A stretch of DNA of 64,000 nt from Nocardia coubleae NBRC 108252. Its GTDB lineage: Bacteria > Actinomycetota > Actinomycetes > Mycobacteriales > Mycobacteriaceae. Positions 50,540-61,327 of the stretch are shown here, in pieces. Both the position numbers and the translations under genes were made by a program. The notes under the pieces are model-generated. The model searched no databases, was not told where the DNA came from, and saw only the letters and a program-made list of their open reading frames with translations. The stretch is taken from assembly GCF_001612805.1 (NCBI RefSeq), contig NZ_BDBD01000001.1, positions 62,001 through 126,000 on the forward strand. Direction: 5' to 3'. How positions within the stretch are numbered: the stretch's first letter is position 1; every line of letters starts with the position of its first letter.

Positions 50540-52935
50540 AGCGTGGTCCTGGGGCGCACGTTGTTGGCCTGATCCACCAGCACGAAGCGGGTCCACATGT
50601 CGTCGGCTTCGCGCGCCAATGTCCGCAAGCATCGTTCCAACCCCGTCCGCACTCCCACTTCGGTGAATTCCACATCCAACAGCTTGCCTGGTGCACTCGG
50701 CCGCTGTCCCGACCGGATCCAGTTCAGTGCCGCCTCGAGCACGTGCATGCGCACCCGCGCGGTGCGCGCACGCGAGTCGAGGCGCAAGTGCTCGACCCGC
50801 TCCCCCGCCTCGCGCAACGCGGCTTCGTCCAGTTCGGCCGGACCACGTTCGGCCAGCAGCGTCTCCACGGCACGCACGCGGGCCTCGGTGTACATCGACG
50901 AGGTGCGTTCGACCTGGTCGAGTACCCGCAACGCACCGGCGCGGTCGCCGTCGGCGCGGCGCAACCGGGCGGCGCCGAAGGCCGCCGACAGATAGGTGTG
51001 GTCCGTGCACCAGACCAGGTCATAGAGGGCGAGCGCCTCGCGTGGCCGGTCGCCGTGCTCCAGCGCCACGGCCAGGGCGAGCTTGGGCGCGGGTTCGCCG
51101 GGCAGCGCCGCGTAGACGGCCTCGAAATCGGCTGCGGCACTGCCGTAGTCGCCCTTCAGCAGGGCGGCCTGAGCGCGGTACCACACCGTGCGCCAGTCGA
51201 AATCCAGCTCCAGCCCGGCGAGCCGGGCGAGGGCGGCGTCGGCGTCGCCCGCCTCGAGTTCGGCGCGCACGAGGCGCAACGGGATCTCCACCGATTCCCC
51301 GGCGCCGGTCACCACCGCGCGCAGGCCCGCGGTGAGTGCCTGCTCGAGTTCGGCGGGGGTCGCGGCGTCGGTGGTGGCCAGCAGCGCGGCGCCGCTGTCG
51401 CCCGGGTCGACGAGCGGCGCGGGCAGGGCGGCGACGACCGCGGCGGGTTCCGGTGTGGCGCTTTCGATTCCGAAGACGGCGCGGGCAGGACCGAAGGCGG
51501 CCGACATGCCGGGGCGCGGTACACCGTCCTCGGCGGCGAGGACCTCGCGCAGCACACCGGTGAGCTGGTCGGCCATCTCGCTCGTCGAGGCGAAGCGGGC
51601 CAGCGGATCGGGGTCGGTGGCGCGCAGCAGGAACCGGTACAGCGAATCGTGGCGGGCCAGCAGCGCTTCGGTGTCGGGCGTCGGCAGCGGTCCGAGGCGG
51701 CCGTCCACCGAGGGCACCCGCATCATCAGCACCGCGAGGGTTCGGCCGGCCGTGTAGATCTCGGTGGCCACGGTCGGGCCCGTTTCGGCGATCTCGGGGG
51801 CCTGGTAGCCCAGGGTGCCGTAGATCGGGGACGTGGTGTCGTCCATGGCGATCACGGCGCCGAGGTCGATGAGTTCGAGGCGTTCCTCGGTCTGCATCAC
51901 GTTGTCGGGTTTGAAATCGCAGTAGGCCCAGCCGCGCGCGTGCAGATAGCCGAGGGCGGGCAGCATTTCCAGCACATAGGCGATGGCCCTGGCCGGCGGC
52001 AGGTAGGCGTTGTGCGCGGCGCGGTAGTCGCGCAGGATCTGTTTGAGCGAGGTGCCGCCCACATAGGCCATCACGATGTAGCCCACCGGTTCGCCGTCGG
52101 CGTCGGCGTGCTCGGTGAAGTTGTGGATCTTGACGATATTGGGGTGGTCCACCTCGGCGAGGAAGCGCCGTTCGGCCAGGGCGGCGGCCTGCGCGTCGCT
52201 GTCGCCGGTGTCGATGAGGCCCTTGAGCACCACCCAGCGGTCGTTGACGCGGATGTCGGTGGCCAGGTAGATCCAGCCGAGCCCGCCGTGCGCGAGGGCG
52301 CCTTCGACCTTGTACTGTCCGCCGACCAGGTCGCCGGGTTGCAGGCGCGGCACGAACGAGTAGCGGGTACCGCAGTGCGGGCAGAAACCGCTGGTGCGTC
52401 CCGGGATTCCGTCGTTGGTCCGGCCGACCGGTTTGTCGCATCGGCCGCAGTAGCGGTCGGATTCGGGGACCTTGGGGTCGGTGAGCACGGCCGACGCGGG
52501 ATCCACGCGCGGTACCGGCGGCACCTCGACCAGTCCGGCGCCGAGCCGGCCGCGCGCCGTCGATCGGGCCGAGCCCGAGCGGGTGCGCACCGAACGGCTC
52601 GAGGTGCGGTTGGCGCTGATGGTCGCCGCCGACGGGCTGTGCACGGGGGCGCTGAGCGGGGCGGGCGCGGTGCCGCAGGTGTCGCAGTAGCCGTCGACGA
52701 TCGTTCCGTCGCAGCCTGTTTCGGCGCAGAGTCCCGGCGCGGCCACCTTCGGGGCGGCACCGGTCGAGGTGCCGCCTGTCGGGGCAGGTGTTCGCCGGAC
52801 GGCCGTGGTGTGGCCCGAGCGCCGGGGCGAGGTCGGCGCGGCGCCGTGGACGGCGACCGCCACGGGCGCGGTGCCGCAGACGGCGCAGTAGCCGTCCTCG
52901 ATCACACCGCCGCAACCCGGTTCACTACAGATCAT
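50536..52935 (-). CDS. pknG: Serine/threonine protein kinase PknG
   Basis: A 799-residue soluble kinase. Order: zinc ribbon at 1-24 (C3, C8, C17, C20), a second copy at 69-91 (C70, C75, C84, C87), basic linker, rubredoxin-type site C163-x2-C166/C185-x2-C188, kinase domain from about 200 (glycine loop GALAHGGLG, Lys238, catalytic YCDFKPDNVM, metal site LIDLGA), and a TPR region after about 560. The rubredoxin-kinase-TPR order is diagnostic of PknG, which controls 2-oxoglutarate dehydrogenase through an FHA protein. The two extra N-terminal ribbons are not in M. tuberculosis PknG as I recall. ATG at 52935 overlaps the upstream gene. Confidence 0.93.
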   Translation of the reverse strand: MICSEPGCGGVIEDGYCAVCGTAPVAVAVHGAAPTSPRRSGHTTAVRRTPAPTGGTSTGAAPKVAAPGLCAETGCDGTIVDGYCDTCGTAPAPLSAPVHSPSAATISANRTSSRSVRTRSGSARSTARGRLGAGLVEVPPVPRVDPASAVLTDPKVPESDRYCGRCDKPVGRTNDGIPGRTSGFCPHCGTRYSFVPRLQPGDLVGGQYKVEGALAHGGLGWIYLATDIRVNDRWVVLKGLIDTGDSDAQAAALAERRFLAEVDHPNIVKIHNFTEHADADGEPVGYIVMAYVGGTSLKQILRDYRAAHNAYLPPARAIAYVLEMLPALGYLHARGWAYCDFKPDNVMQTEERLELIDLGAVIAMDDTTSPIYGTLGYQAPEIAETGPTVATEIYTAGRTLAVLMMRVPSVDGRLGPLPTPDTEALLARHDSLYRFLLRATDPDPLARFASTSEMADQLTGVLREVLAAEDGVPRPGMSAAFGPARAVFGIESATPEPAAVVAALPAPLVDPGDSGAALLATTDAATPAELEQALTAGLRAVVTGAGESVEIPLRLVRAELEAGDADAALARLAGLELDFDWRTVWYRAQAALLKGDYGSAAADFEAVYAALPGEPAPKLALAVALEHGDRPREALALYDLVWCTDHTYLSAAFGAARLRRADGDRAGALRVLDQVERTSSMYTEARVRAVETLLAERGPAELDEAALREAGERVEHLRLDSRARTARVRMHVLEAALNWIRSGQRPSAPGKLLDVEFTEVGVRTGLERCLRTLAREADDMWTRFVLVDQANNVRPRTTL

Positions 52936-54101
52936 GCTGTCCGCCCCGCTTTCTCCCCGATGATCGAACGATAGTCGGCGACCGCCCGGGTGACGGCGGC
53001 CAGATCGCACGGTGTGCGCGTGAGCAGGCCGGCGGCGATGCGGTCGGCGGCGAGCACATCGCGTTCCTCGGCCACACCCAGGCGCGAGGCCTTGGCACGG
53101 TAGGCGGCGAGCCTGCCCTGCAGTTCGGCCCGCCGATCGAGCAGACCCTGTGCCAATTCCGTTCGGCGCGCGGTCTTGTCGGCCGCGGCGTCGGCACGTA
53201 CGCGCAGGGCGAGGAGGTGTTCGACGGTCGAGCGGGTCGGTTCGTCGCCGAGGGTCGACAGCTCGGCCAGCAAGGTCGCCGCCGGCGCGCCACCTGGCGG
53301 CAGCGGTCCGGTGTGAACCTTGCGTTCGGCGCGGGCGGCGGTGTCGTCGGCGCGACGCTGTGCGTCGGCGAGGTCGATGAGCCGGGCCCGCAGCGCCGCA
53401 ACGGACGCAGGGAGATCGGTTGCCACCGAAAGGTATTCGGCATTGCGGGCGGTTTCGGTCTCGATCAGCTCGGTGAGCGAGGCCAGTGCCGCGGCGATCT
53501 CACCCGGCGCGAAGCCGAGCGGATCGGTGCCCGCGCGGCGGAGCAGGGCGGCCAGGGGTTCGGTGGCGGCGGCCAAGGCGCCGTTGGCCTGCTCCACCCG
53601 CTGCTGCAAGGGCGCGAGGGCGCCGAGTACCTGCCGGTCGACGGCCTCGACCTCCTCGGCGAACGGCGCGACGAACGCGAAGGCGGCGCGCATGCGGTCG
53701 AGGCAGTCGGCGATCCCGACCGTCACCACGGTTTCGCTCGGCCCGGTGAGCCCGCGCTGCGCCAACGGCACCGGCACGCGGGCGATTTCGTGCGGACGCC
53801 CCCGCAGCAGGTCGGTGAGCCGGGCGCGGGCACGATCATCGATCCGGCCGCGCCCACGCACCGTCTCGGCCTCGGTGAGGATGGCGCGCACGCGGGCGAG
53901 GTCGTCGAAGAGCTCGCCGAGCGCCTTCTCCACCGGCGCCCATCGGCGCGCGGTCTCCCCCTCCGGCGGGTAGCGGCGCACCAGGGCGATGCCGGGGTGC
54001 CGGTCCAGCTCGAGCAGGGTACTGCTCACAGTCGCCAATTCCGCGGTGCGCCCGGCCAGTTCACGATCGATCTCGGCGGTGCCGAGTATCGGCGAACTCA
54101 T
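52932..54101 (-). CDS. Helical protein of unknown function in the glnH-pknG operon
   Basis: A 389-residue protein I do not recognise. It is rich in Ala, Leu, Glu and Arg with heptad-like stretches, for example LGALAPLQQRVEQANGALAAATEPLAALL and VAALRARLIDLADAQRRADDTAARAERKV, so it is probably largely coiled coil. No signal peptide or membrane helix is seen. It overlaps glnH upstream and pknG downstream by four bases each. In M. tuberculosis glnH and pknG are adjacent without such a gene, as I recall. It may connect the membrane sensor to the kinase. Confidence 0.78.
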   Translation of the reverse strand: MSSPILGTAEIDRELAGRTAELATVSSTLLELDRHPGIALVRRYPPEGETARRWAPVEKALGELFDDLARVRAILTEAETVRGRGRIDDRARARLTDLLRGRPHEIARVPVPLAQRGLTGPSETVVTVGIADCLDRMRAAFAFVAPFAEEVEAVDRQVLGALAPLQQRVEQANGALAAATEPLAALLRRAGTDPLGFAPGEIAAALASLTELIETETARNAEYLSVATDLPASVAALRARLIDLADAQRRADDTAARAERKVHTGPLPPGGAPAATLLAELSTLGDEPTRSTVEHLLALRVRADAAADKTARRTELAQGLLDRRAELQGRLAAYRAKASRLGVAEERDVLAADRIAAGLLTRTPCDLAAVTRAVADYRSIIGEKAGRTA

Positions 54102-55072
54102 CCGGCGTACCTGGGCGCGGGTGCGCCGGGTGAGGGGCCGAGCGCCGACAGATGCTGGGCGTAGATCCGTTCCCAGGTGCCGTCGCCGCTGATCCGTTCG
54201 AGCACGCCGTTGACGAAACGCACCAATTCGTCGCTGCCCTTGGGCACACCGACCGCGTAGGCCCCCGAACCGATGGGCGCACCGACGAGTTCGAGGTTGC
54301 GGTCCTGGGCGACCAGACCGGACAGGATCGGTTCGTCACCGCTGATCGCGTCGACGGTGCCCTGCTGCAGCGCGACGAGGCAGTCGGTCCAGTTGGTCAC
54401 GCCGAGCACCGTCGGCGGGGTCGGCAGGGTGAACAGCGGCGCGGCCGCGGTGGTGCCCTTGGTGACGCACACCCGTTTGCCCGCCAGGTCGGCACCGGAG
54501 GCGATGCCGGCGCCGCGCGGTGCCGCGAAGCGTTGGGCCGCACGGTAGTACACGCTGGAGAAGTCGACGTCGCGGCGGCGTTCGCAGGTGGCGGAGAAGG
54601 TGCGCACGATCATGTCGACCTTGCGCTCCTGCAGCAACTGGATGCGGTCGGCGGCGGTCACCGAGCGCAACTCGATGCGGTCGGGGTCGCCGAACAGATC
54701 GCGGGCGATCTCGCGGGCCAGGTCGATGTCGAAACCCTCGAGCCGCCCGGTGGACGGATTGCGGAACCCGAACATGTAGGTGTTCTGGTCGACGCCCACC
54801 CGCAGCCTGCCGTTGGCGACGATGGCGGCCATCGCCGATCCGGCGGGCATCGCCCCCGGTCGCGGCTGGGCACGCGGCGCCAAGGTGGCCTCGGTATCGC
54901 AGGATCCGGTGCCCTCGGCGGTCGGTGCCGAGGTGATCGCCTCGGCGCCCGGCAGCGGTGGTGCGACGGCCGTGGCCTCGATCGACGACGGGGCGGGCGC
55001 GTCACCGCAGCCCGCGAGCAGGACGGCGGTCGCGGCGAGAAACAGCGCGAACCGGGAACGACGAATGCTCAC
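54098..55072 (-). CDS. glnH: GlnH, amino-acid-binding lipoprotein
   Basis: A 324-residue solute-binding lipoprotein (lipobox LAGC, cysteine 22). The periplasmic binding fold shows LRVGVDQNTYMFGFRNPSTGRLEGFDIDLAREIA, VDFSSVYYRAAQRF and GLVAQDRNLELVG. In M. tuberculosis GlnH binds aspartate, glutamate or glutamine and signals through GlnX to PknG rather than feeding a transporter; no ABC genes are near here either. GTG at 55072 overlaps the glnX stop (GTGA) and follows GGAG. Confidence 0.9.
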   Translation of the reverse strand: MSIRRSRFALFLAATAVLLAGCGDAPAPSSIEATAVAPPLPGAEAITSAPTAEGTGSCDTEATLAPRAQPRPGAMPAGSAMAAIVANGRLRVGVDQNTYMFGFRNPSTGRLEGFDIDLAREIARDLFGDPDRIELRSVTAADRIQLLQERKVDMIVRTFSATCERRRDVDFSSVYYRAAQRFAAPRGAGIASGADLAGKRVCVTKGTTAAAPLFTLPTPPTVLGVTNWTDCLVALQQGTVDAISGDEPILSGLVAQDRNLELVGAPIGSGAYAVGVPKGSDELVRFVNGVLERISGDGTWERIYAQHLSALGPSPGAPAPRYAG

Positions 55073-56340
55073 AGGAACTCCTTCAACCGTGGCCACAGGC
55101 CCGTGACCACCGCACCGGCCGCGGCGAGCAGCAGGAGCAGGGTGCCGAAGGGGCTCAGCGTCAAGGCCGTTCGCGCGTCGTCGACGCCGTCACGCAGATC
55201 GGTGCGTGCCTGGGCGAGGGCGTCGCGCAGTTCGCTGTCGAGGCGGGTGAAGCTCGTGGCCGAGCTCTCGGGGCCGGTACCGATGGCCTGGGTGACCGCG
55301 CCGGTGAAGTCGGCCTTCTCGTAGGCGGTGCGCTGCGCGTTGTGTCCGGCGTTCCAATTCGTCAGCGCGCGTGCGGCATCGGAGTCGGCGGCACCGGCGG
55401 CGGCCAGGCGCTGTTCCAGGTCGGCGGTGTGGGTGCGGAAGGCGGCCTCGGGTGCGGTGATGTCGCCCCGGGTGATGAGGGCGAGGGTCTCGTCGGTGCG
55501 TGCCTGCTGGGCGAGGATGCGCGCGCCCGCCAGGTTCTCCACCCGCGCGCCCGCACCGGAGTCGCCGGTGTCGAGCAGCTGGGCGGCGGTGAGCGTCGAG
55601 CCGACAGTCCACAGCAGGGCGAGCGCGGCCGCCGCGGCCGCCAGGGCCACACCGGGGTTCACCAGGCGGTTGGTGCGGCGCAGCAGGATCACCGAGGCCA
55701 CCGCGCAGGCGAGCAACACCAGCAGCAGCAACAGGATCGACGTCAGCGGCAGGGCGCCGATGCGCTGCTGATCGTCACGAACGGCGGCGAAGCGGGCCTC
55801 GTTGAGCTGCTCGGCGTGCGGCAGCAGGGAGTTCTGCATGAGGTCGGAGGCCTGCCGCAGATAGGCCGAGCCGACCGGGAAGCCCTGGCGGTTGTTGGCG
55901 CGCGCGGTTTCCACCAGCCCGGTGTAGGTGGGCAGGTCGGCGGCGATGCGGGCCACGATCGCCCTGGTCTTGGTGTCGGTGGCGCCTGCCGTCGCCTCGG
56001 CGAGGGCGGCGGCGGCCTCGGCGAGCGCCTGCTCGTAGGTGTCGCGCACCTGCGGTGATTCGATGCCGCCGGACAGGAACGCGGTGGCGGCGCCCGCGTC
56101 GGCGGCCGAGAGCGACACGTAGAGGCTCTGCGCGGCGAAGGCCAGCGGTTCGGTGCGATCGAGCACCTGCTCGGAGCGGACGATCTTGGCGTCGAGCTGT
56201 TGTCCCGCAGTCGATCCCGCGATCAGACAGGCCAGGGTGGTGAGGACGAGGACAACCCCGATAACCCCCGGTGTCGTCGCGGCGAACCGCCGCAACCACG
56301 TCCCCGCGTCACGGATGGTCGCCGGTAGGCGAGATCCCAC
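55069..56340 (-). CDS. glnX: GlnX-like transmembrane sensor
   Basis: A 423-residue membrane protein like Rv0412c/GlnX. Four membrane helices are seen: VIGVVLVLTTLACLIAG, LPLTSILLLLLVLLACAVASVIL, VALAAAAAALALLWTVGS and TLLLLLAAAGAVVTGLW; between 1-2 and 3-4 are two similar helical periplasmic domains. The two sensor domains are built alike (RSEQVLDRTEPLAFAAQSLYVSLSAADAG against ARVENLAGARILAQQARTDETLALITRGD). It would receive ligand-bound GlnH and pass the signal to PknG. First gene of the operon. Confidence 0.87.
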   Translation of the reverse strand: MGSRLPATIRDAGTWLRRFAATTPGVIGVVLVLTTLACLIAGSTAGQQLDAKIVRSEQVLDRTEPLAFAAQSLYVSLSAADAGAATAFLSGGIESPQVRDTYEQALAEAAAALAEATAGATDTKTRAIVARIAADLPTYTGLVETARANNRQGFPVGSAYLRQASDLMQNSLLPHAEQLNEARFAAVRDDQQRIGALPLTSILLLLLVLLACAVASVILLRRTNRLVNPGVALAAAAAALALLWTVGSTLTAAQLLDTGDSGAGARVENLAGARILAQQARTDETLALITRGDITAPEAAFRTHTADLEQRLAAAGAADSDAARALTNWNAGHNAQRTAYEKADFTGAVTQAIGTGPESSATSFTRLDSELRDALAQARTDLRDGVDDARTALTLSPFGTLLLLLAAAGAVVTGLWPRLKEFL

Positions 56341-56458
56341 ACCGTCCTCCTCACTTCTCCCCGGGCGGTGTCTTCGATCGCGATCCTACGGGAGCCGCGG
56401 ATAATTCGCCCGCGCGCGGGAAAGGCGCTCGCGCAACCCGATTCACCAGGGAAAAGCG

Positions 56459-56494
56459 ACGGGCCCGCCGCACCTTCCGGTGCGACGGGCCCGT
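56459..56494 (-). terminator. Terminator of the EthA-like gene
   Basis: ACGGGCCCG-c-CGCACC, loop TTCC, GGTGCG-a-CGGGCCCGT: a 15-bp stem with one mismatch. On the minus strand it is followed by CGCTTTTCCC. Confidence 0.8.
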
Positions 56495-56506
56495 GTGTTC
56501 GGCCGG

Positions 56507-58006
56507 TCAGGCGCTGGCGACCTGCTCGTCGGGTCGGGCGGCCGAGCGGGTCTTGCTGAACCGCAGCACACCGTCCTCGATGGGCGCCTTGTGCATGAGC
56601 GTGCGGTCGCGGTAGTAGTTGTTCACCAGCTTCCAGGCACCACGCTTGCCCTGGCGCGGCATCTCACCGTTGCCGCGCTGGATGTAGCCCGAGGTGAGGG
56701 CGCCACCCATCAGCGACTCGTCGGCGTAGTCCTCCGGATCGGCGTGCACCTCGAAGGTGCTGTAGCCCCGGTCGCGCATGATGTTGAGCACCCGGCACAG
56801 GTAGGCGGCGGCCAGGTCGGCCTTCAGCGTCCAGGAGGCGTTGGTGTAGCCGATGATCATCAGGAAGTTCGGGATGTCTGAATACAGGACGCTCTTGTAG
56901 GCGACCGTCTCGTTCATCTTCACCGGGTTGCCGTCGATGCTCATGGTCGCACCGCCGAGGATCTGGACGTTGAGACCGGTGGCGGTGACGATGATGTCGG
57001 CCTCGAGCTCCTGGCCCGACTCGGTCAGGATGCCCTTCTCGGTGAACTTCGCGATGCGGTCGGTGACGATGTCGGCCTTGCCGCTCTTGAGCACCTTGAA
57101 CAGGTCACCATTGGGGACCACGCACAGGCGCTGATCCCACGGGTTGTAGCTGGGGGTGAAGTGGCGCAGATCGACCTTGTTGCCGAGCTGCAGGCGCACC
57201 TGGGCCAGCATCAGCTTCTTGGCCAGCTCGGGGTTGGTCCGCGAGAGCTGGAAGCTGGCGCGCTGCAGGGCGATGTTGCGGGCGCGGCCGATCTTGTAGG
57301 CGATCGAATCGGGCACCCGGGTCTTCTTGAACCCGATGGCGACCGGGTCGTCCGACGGCAGCGCCTGGATCCAGGTGGGCGAACGCTGCAGCATGGTGAC
57401 GTGGGCGGCCTTGTCTGCCATCGACGGGATCAGCGTGATGGCGGTGGCGCCGGAACCGATGACAACGACCTTCTTACCGGTGTAGTCGAGGTCCTCGGGC
57501 CAGTGCTGCGGGTGCACGATCTGTCCCTGGAAGTCGGCCTCGCCGGGGAACTCGGGCCGGTAGCCCTTGTCGTAGTTGTAGTAGCCGCTGGCGCCGACGA
57601 CGAAGTTCGCGGTCCAGGTCTCGGTCTCACCGGTGGCCTCGATCAGGGCGGTGACGGTCCACTGCGCGGCGTCGCGGTCGAAGGCCAGGTGCACGACCTT
57701 GCGGCCGAAGGTGATGTGGTCGGTGACGCCGTATTCCTTGGCGGTGTCCTCGACGTACTGACGGATGCTCGCGCCGTCGGCCAGCACCTTGGTGCCGATC
57801 CAGGGGCGGAAGCCGAAGCCGAAGGTGAGCATGTCGGAGTCGGAGCGGATGCCGGGGTACTTGAACAGGTCCCAGGTGCCACCGATGTTCTCGCGGCGCT
57901 CGAGGATCGCGTAGCTGCGTCCGGTCTGCTCGCGAATGAGGTGACAGGCCGTGCCGATTCCGGACAGGCCAGCGCCGATGATCAGTACGTCGACATGCCG
58001 CGTCAT
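56507..58006 (-). CDS. EthA-like Baeyer-Villiger/flavin monooxygenase
   Basis: A 499-residue flavoprotein monooxygenase. Seen: FAD motif GAGLSG (11-16), NADPH motif GSGATA near 178, and the Baeyer-Villiger fingerprint FQGQIVHPQHWP, which fits F-x-G-x3-H-x3-W-P. The sequence follows EthA of M. tuberculosis (GGTWDLF.YPGIRSDSDM, YNPWDQRLC.VPNGDLF, GYTNASWTLKADL), which oxidises ketones and thioamide prodrugs. No EthR-type TetR gene is adjacent. ATG at 58006; the upstream region has a repeated GGTTACGT. Confidence 0.88.
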   Translation of the reverse strand: MTRHVDVLIIGAGLSGIGTACHLIREQTGRSYAILERRENIGGTWDLFKYPGIRSDSDMLTFGFGFRPWIGTKVLADGASIRQYVEDTAKEYGVTDHITFGRKVVHLAFDRDAAQWTVTALIEATGETETWTANFVVGASGYYNYDKGYRPEFPGEADFQGQIVHPQHWPEDLDYTGKKVVVIGSGATAITLIPSMADKAAHVTMLQRSPTWIQALPSDDPVAIGFKKTRVPDSIAYKIGRARNIALQRASFQLSRTNPELAKKLMLAQVRLQLGNKVDLRHFTPSYNPWDQRLCVVPNGDLFKVLKSGKADIVTDRIAKFTEKGILTESGQELEADIIVTATGLNVQILGGATMSIDGNPVKMNETVAYKSVLYSDIPNFLMIIGYTNASWTLKADLAAAYLCRVLNIMRDRGYSTFEVHADPEDYADESLMGGALTSGYIQRGNGEMPRQGKRGAWKLVNNYYRDRTLMHKAPIEDGVLRFSKTRSAARPDEQVASA

Positions 58007-58067
58007 TGAGGAAACTCGTTTCGTAGGGTCGTCGCCGCCCGGGCACCGTCGCCCGAGCCTGCCACGA

Positions 58068-58092
58068 GGTTACGTGTTTCGCATGGTTACGT
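58068..58092. promoter_or_regulatory. Direct repeat GGTTACGT between EthA-like and luciferase-like genes
   Basis: GGTTACGT at 58068-58075 and again at 58085-58092, a 17-bp period, in the 170-base divergent region. No regulator can be assigned. Confidence 0.35.
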
Positions 58093-58176
58093 CTAGTTCC
58101 GTGCGGCGGGTGGGAGTTGTGCGCACGGTGAGCACAATGCGTGACCTCATCGGATGCGCCGGTCAGCATCGTTGCC

Positions 58177-59328
58177 ATGAGTAAGCAAGCACTGTCGTTC
58201 CACTGGTTCCTGCCCACCTACGGCGATTCGCGGGGGTTGGTCGCGGGCGGGCACGGCAGTTTCATGTCCGGTGACCGGCCGGCCACCCTGCGCTATCTCA
58301 ATCAGCTCACCGCGGCCGCCGAGGACAACGGATTCGCCGGCGTGCTCACCCCCACCGGGGCTTGGTGCGAGGACGCTTGGCTGACCACCGCGATGCTGGT
58401 GCAGACCAGCGAGACGCTCAAATTCCTGGTCGCCCTGCGGCCCGGCCTCGTCAGCCCCACCCTGGCCGCGCAGATGGCCGCGACCTTCCAGCGCCACTCC
58501 GGCGGCCGGTTGCTGCTCAACGTGGTCACCGGCGGTGAACCGAAGGAGCAGCAGGCCTACGGCGATTTCCTCGACAAGGAGCAGCGGTACGCCCGCACCG
58601 GGGAATTCCTGCACATCGTGCGTGAACTCTGGGAGTCGACCGAGCCGTTCACCTACACCGGCGAGCATCTGCGGGTGAACGAGGCGCTGCTCAGCGCGCG
58701 ACCCGATCCGGTACCGCCGGTGTTCTTCGGTGGGTCGTCGGGTCCGGCGGGCCCGGTCGCGGCACGCTATGCCGACACCTATCTGACCTGGGGCGAACCA
58801 CTCGACGCGGTCGCGAAGAAGCTGGACTGGATTCGTGGTCTCGCCGCGCTGGAGGGCCGGTCGGTCGACTTCGGGTTGCGCGTGCACGTGATCACCCGCG
58901 ACACCGCCGCCGAGGCGTGGGCCGAGGCCGACCGGCTGCTCTCGGGCATCGCGCCCGGCGAGATCGAACGGGTGCAGGCGAGCCTGGCCCGCAGCGAGTC
59001 CGAGGGGCAGCGGCGGATGGCCCGGCTGCACAACGGACGCACCGACAACCTCGAGATCGCCCCGAACCTGTGGGCCGGTGTGGGCCTGGTGCGCGGCGGG
59101 GCGGGCACAGCCCTGGTCGGCTCCCACGCGGAGGTGGCCGAGCGGCTGCTCGAGTACGCCGCGCTCGGCATCGACCACTTCATCCTCTCCGGTTACCCGC
59201 ATCTGGAGGAGGCGTACTGGTTCGGTGAGGGTGTGCTGCCGATCCTGGAACGGCAGGGGGTGTGGCGGCATCCGTCCCGGCCCGCCGCCCCACGGGTCGT
59301 CACCCCGTTCACCGCAGCGGCCCAGTGA
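58177..59328 (+). CDS. FMN-dependent alkanesulfonate-type monooxygenase (SsuD-like)
   Basis: A 383-residue luciferase-family monooxygenase. Seen: FHWFLPTYGDSRGL, VLTPTGAWCEDAWLTTAML, LKFLVALRPGLVSPTLAAQMAATFQRHSGGRLLLNVVTGG (the SsuD signature) and PHLEEAYWFGEGVLP. It would release sulfite from an alkanesulfonate using FMNH2 and oxygen. No ssuABC transporter genes are near. ATG at 58177 gives MSKQALSFHWF, the normal SsuD start. Convergent with rox. Confidence 0.87.
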   Translation: MSKQALSFHWFLPTYGDSRGLVAGGHGSFMSGDRPATLRYLNQLTAAAEDNGFAGVLTPTGAWCEDAWLTTAMLVQTSETLKFLVALRPGLVSPTLAAQMAATFQRHSGGRLLLNVVTGGEPKEQQAYGDFLDKEQRYARTGEFLHIVRELWESTEPFTYTGEHLRVNEALLSARPDPVPPVFFGGSSGPAGPVAARYADTYLTWGEPLDAVAKKLDWIRGLAALEGRSVDFGLRVHVITRDTAAEAWAEADRLLSGIAPGEIERVQASLARSESEGQRRMARLHNGRTDNLEIAPNLWAGVGLVRGGAGTALVGSHAEVAERLLEYAALGIDHFILSGYPHLEEAYWFGEGVLPILERQGVWRHPSRPAAPRVVTPFTAAAQ

Positions 59329-59396
59329 GTCGGCCGGGCGCCTGGATCACCGATTCCGCCTGACCTACGGCGAAACTCCGTGCCCGGCACCGGGTA

Positions 59397-61034
<1,638 letters not shown>

Positions 61035-61327
61035 TCATGGCCGGAATATTGCACTCGATGCATGACTGCACGCGATGTGAGTAACCGAGGATTCCGCAAG
61101 CGCGGCGAAGGCGAATTCGCCCCGACCTGCACGATCACGACCCTCGCCGTACTCGAGGTTATCCGGCTGCCACTGCTTGCCCGCACGCCGTGCACCGCGC
61201 ATTCCCTCTCCCCCAAGCGATTTCGGCACCGAGTGCAGCGGCGGTTCCACGTGAATCAGGGCTCTACCGGCGGTTTCGCGCCGATGCCTGATCGGTCGTC
61301 CAGCGCGGCGGCGATACGCTCGGCGAC

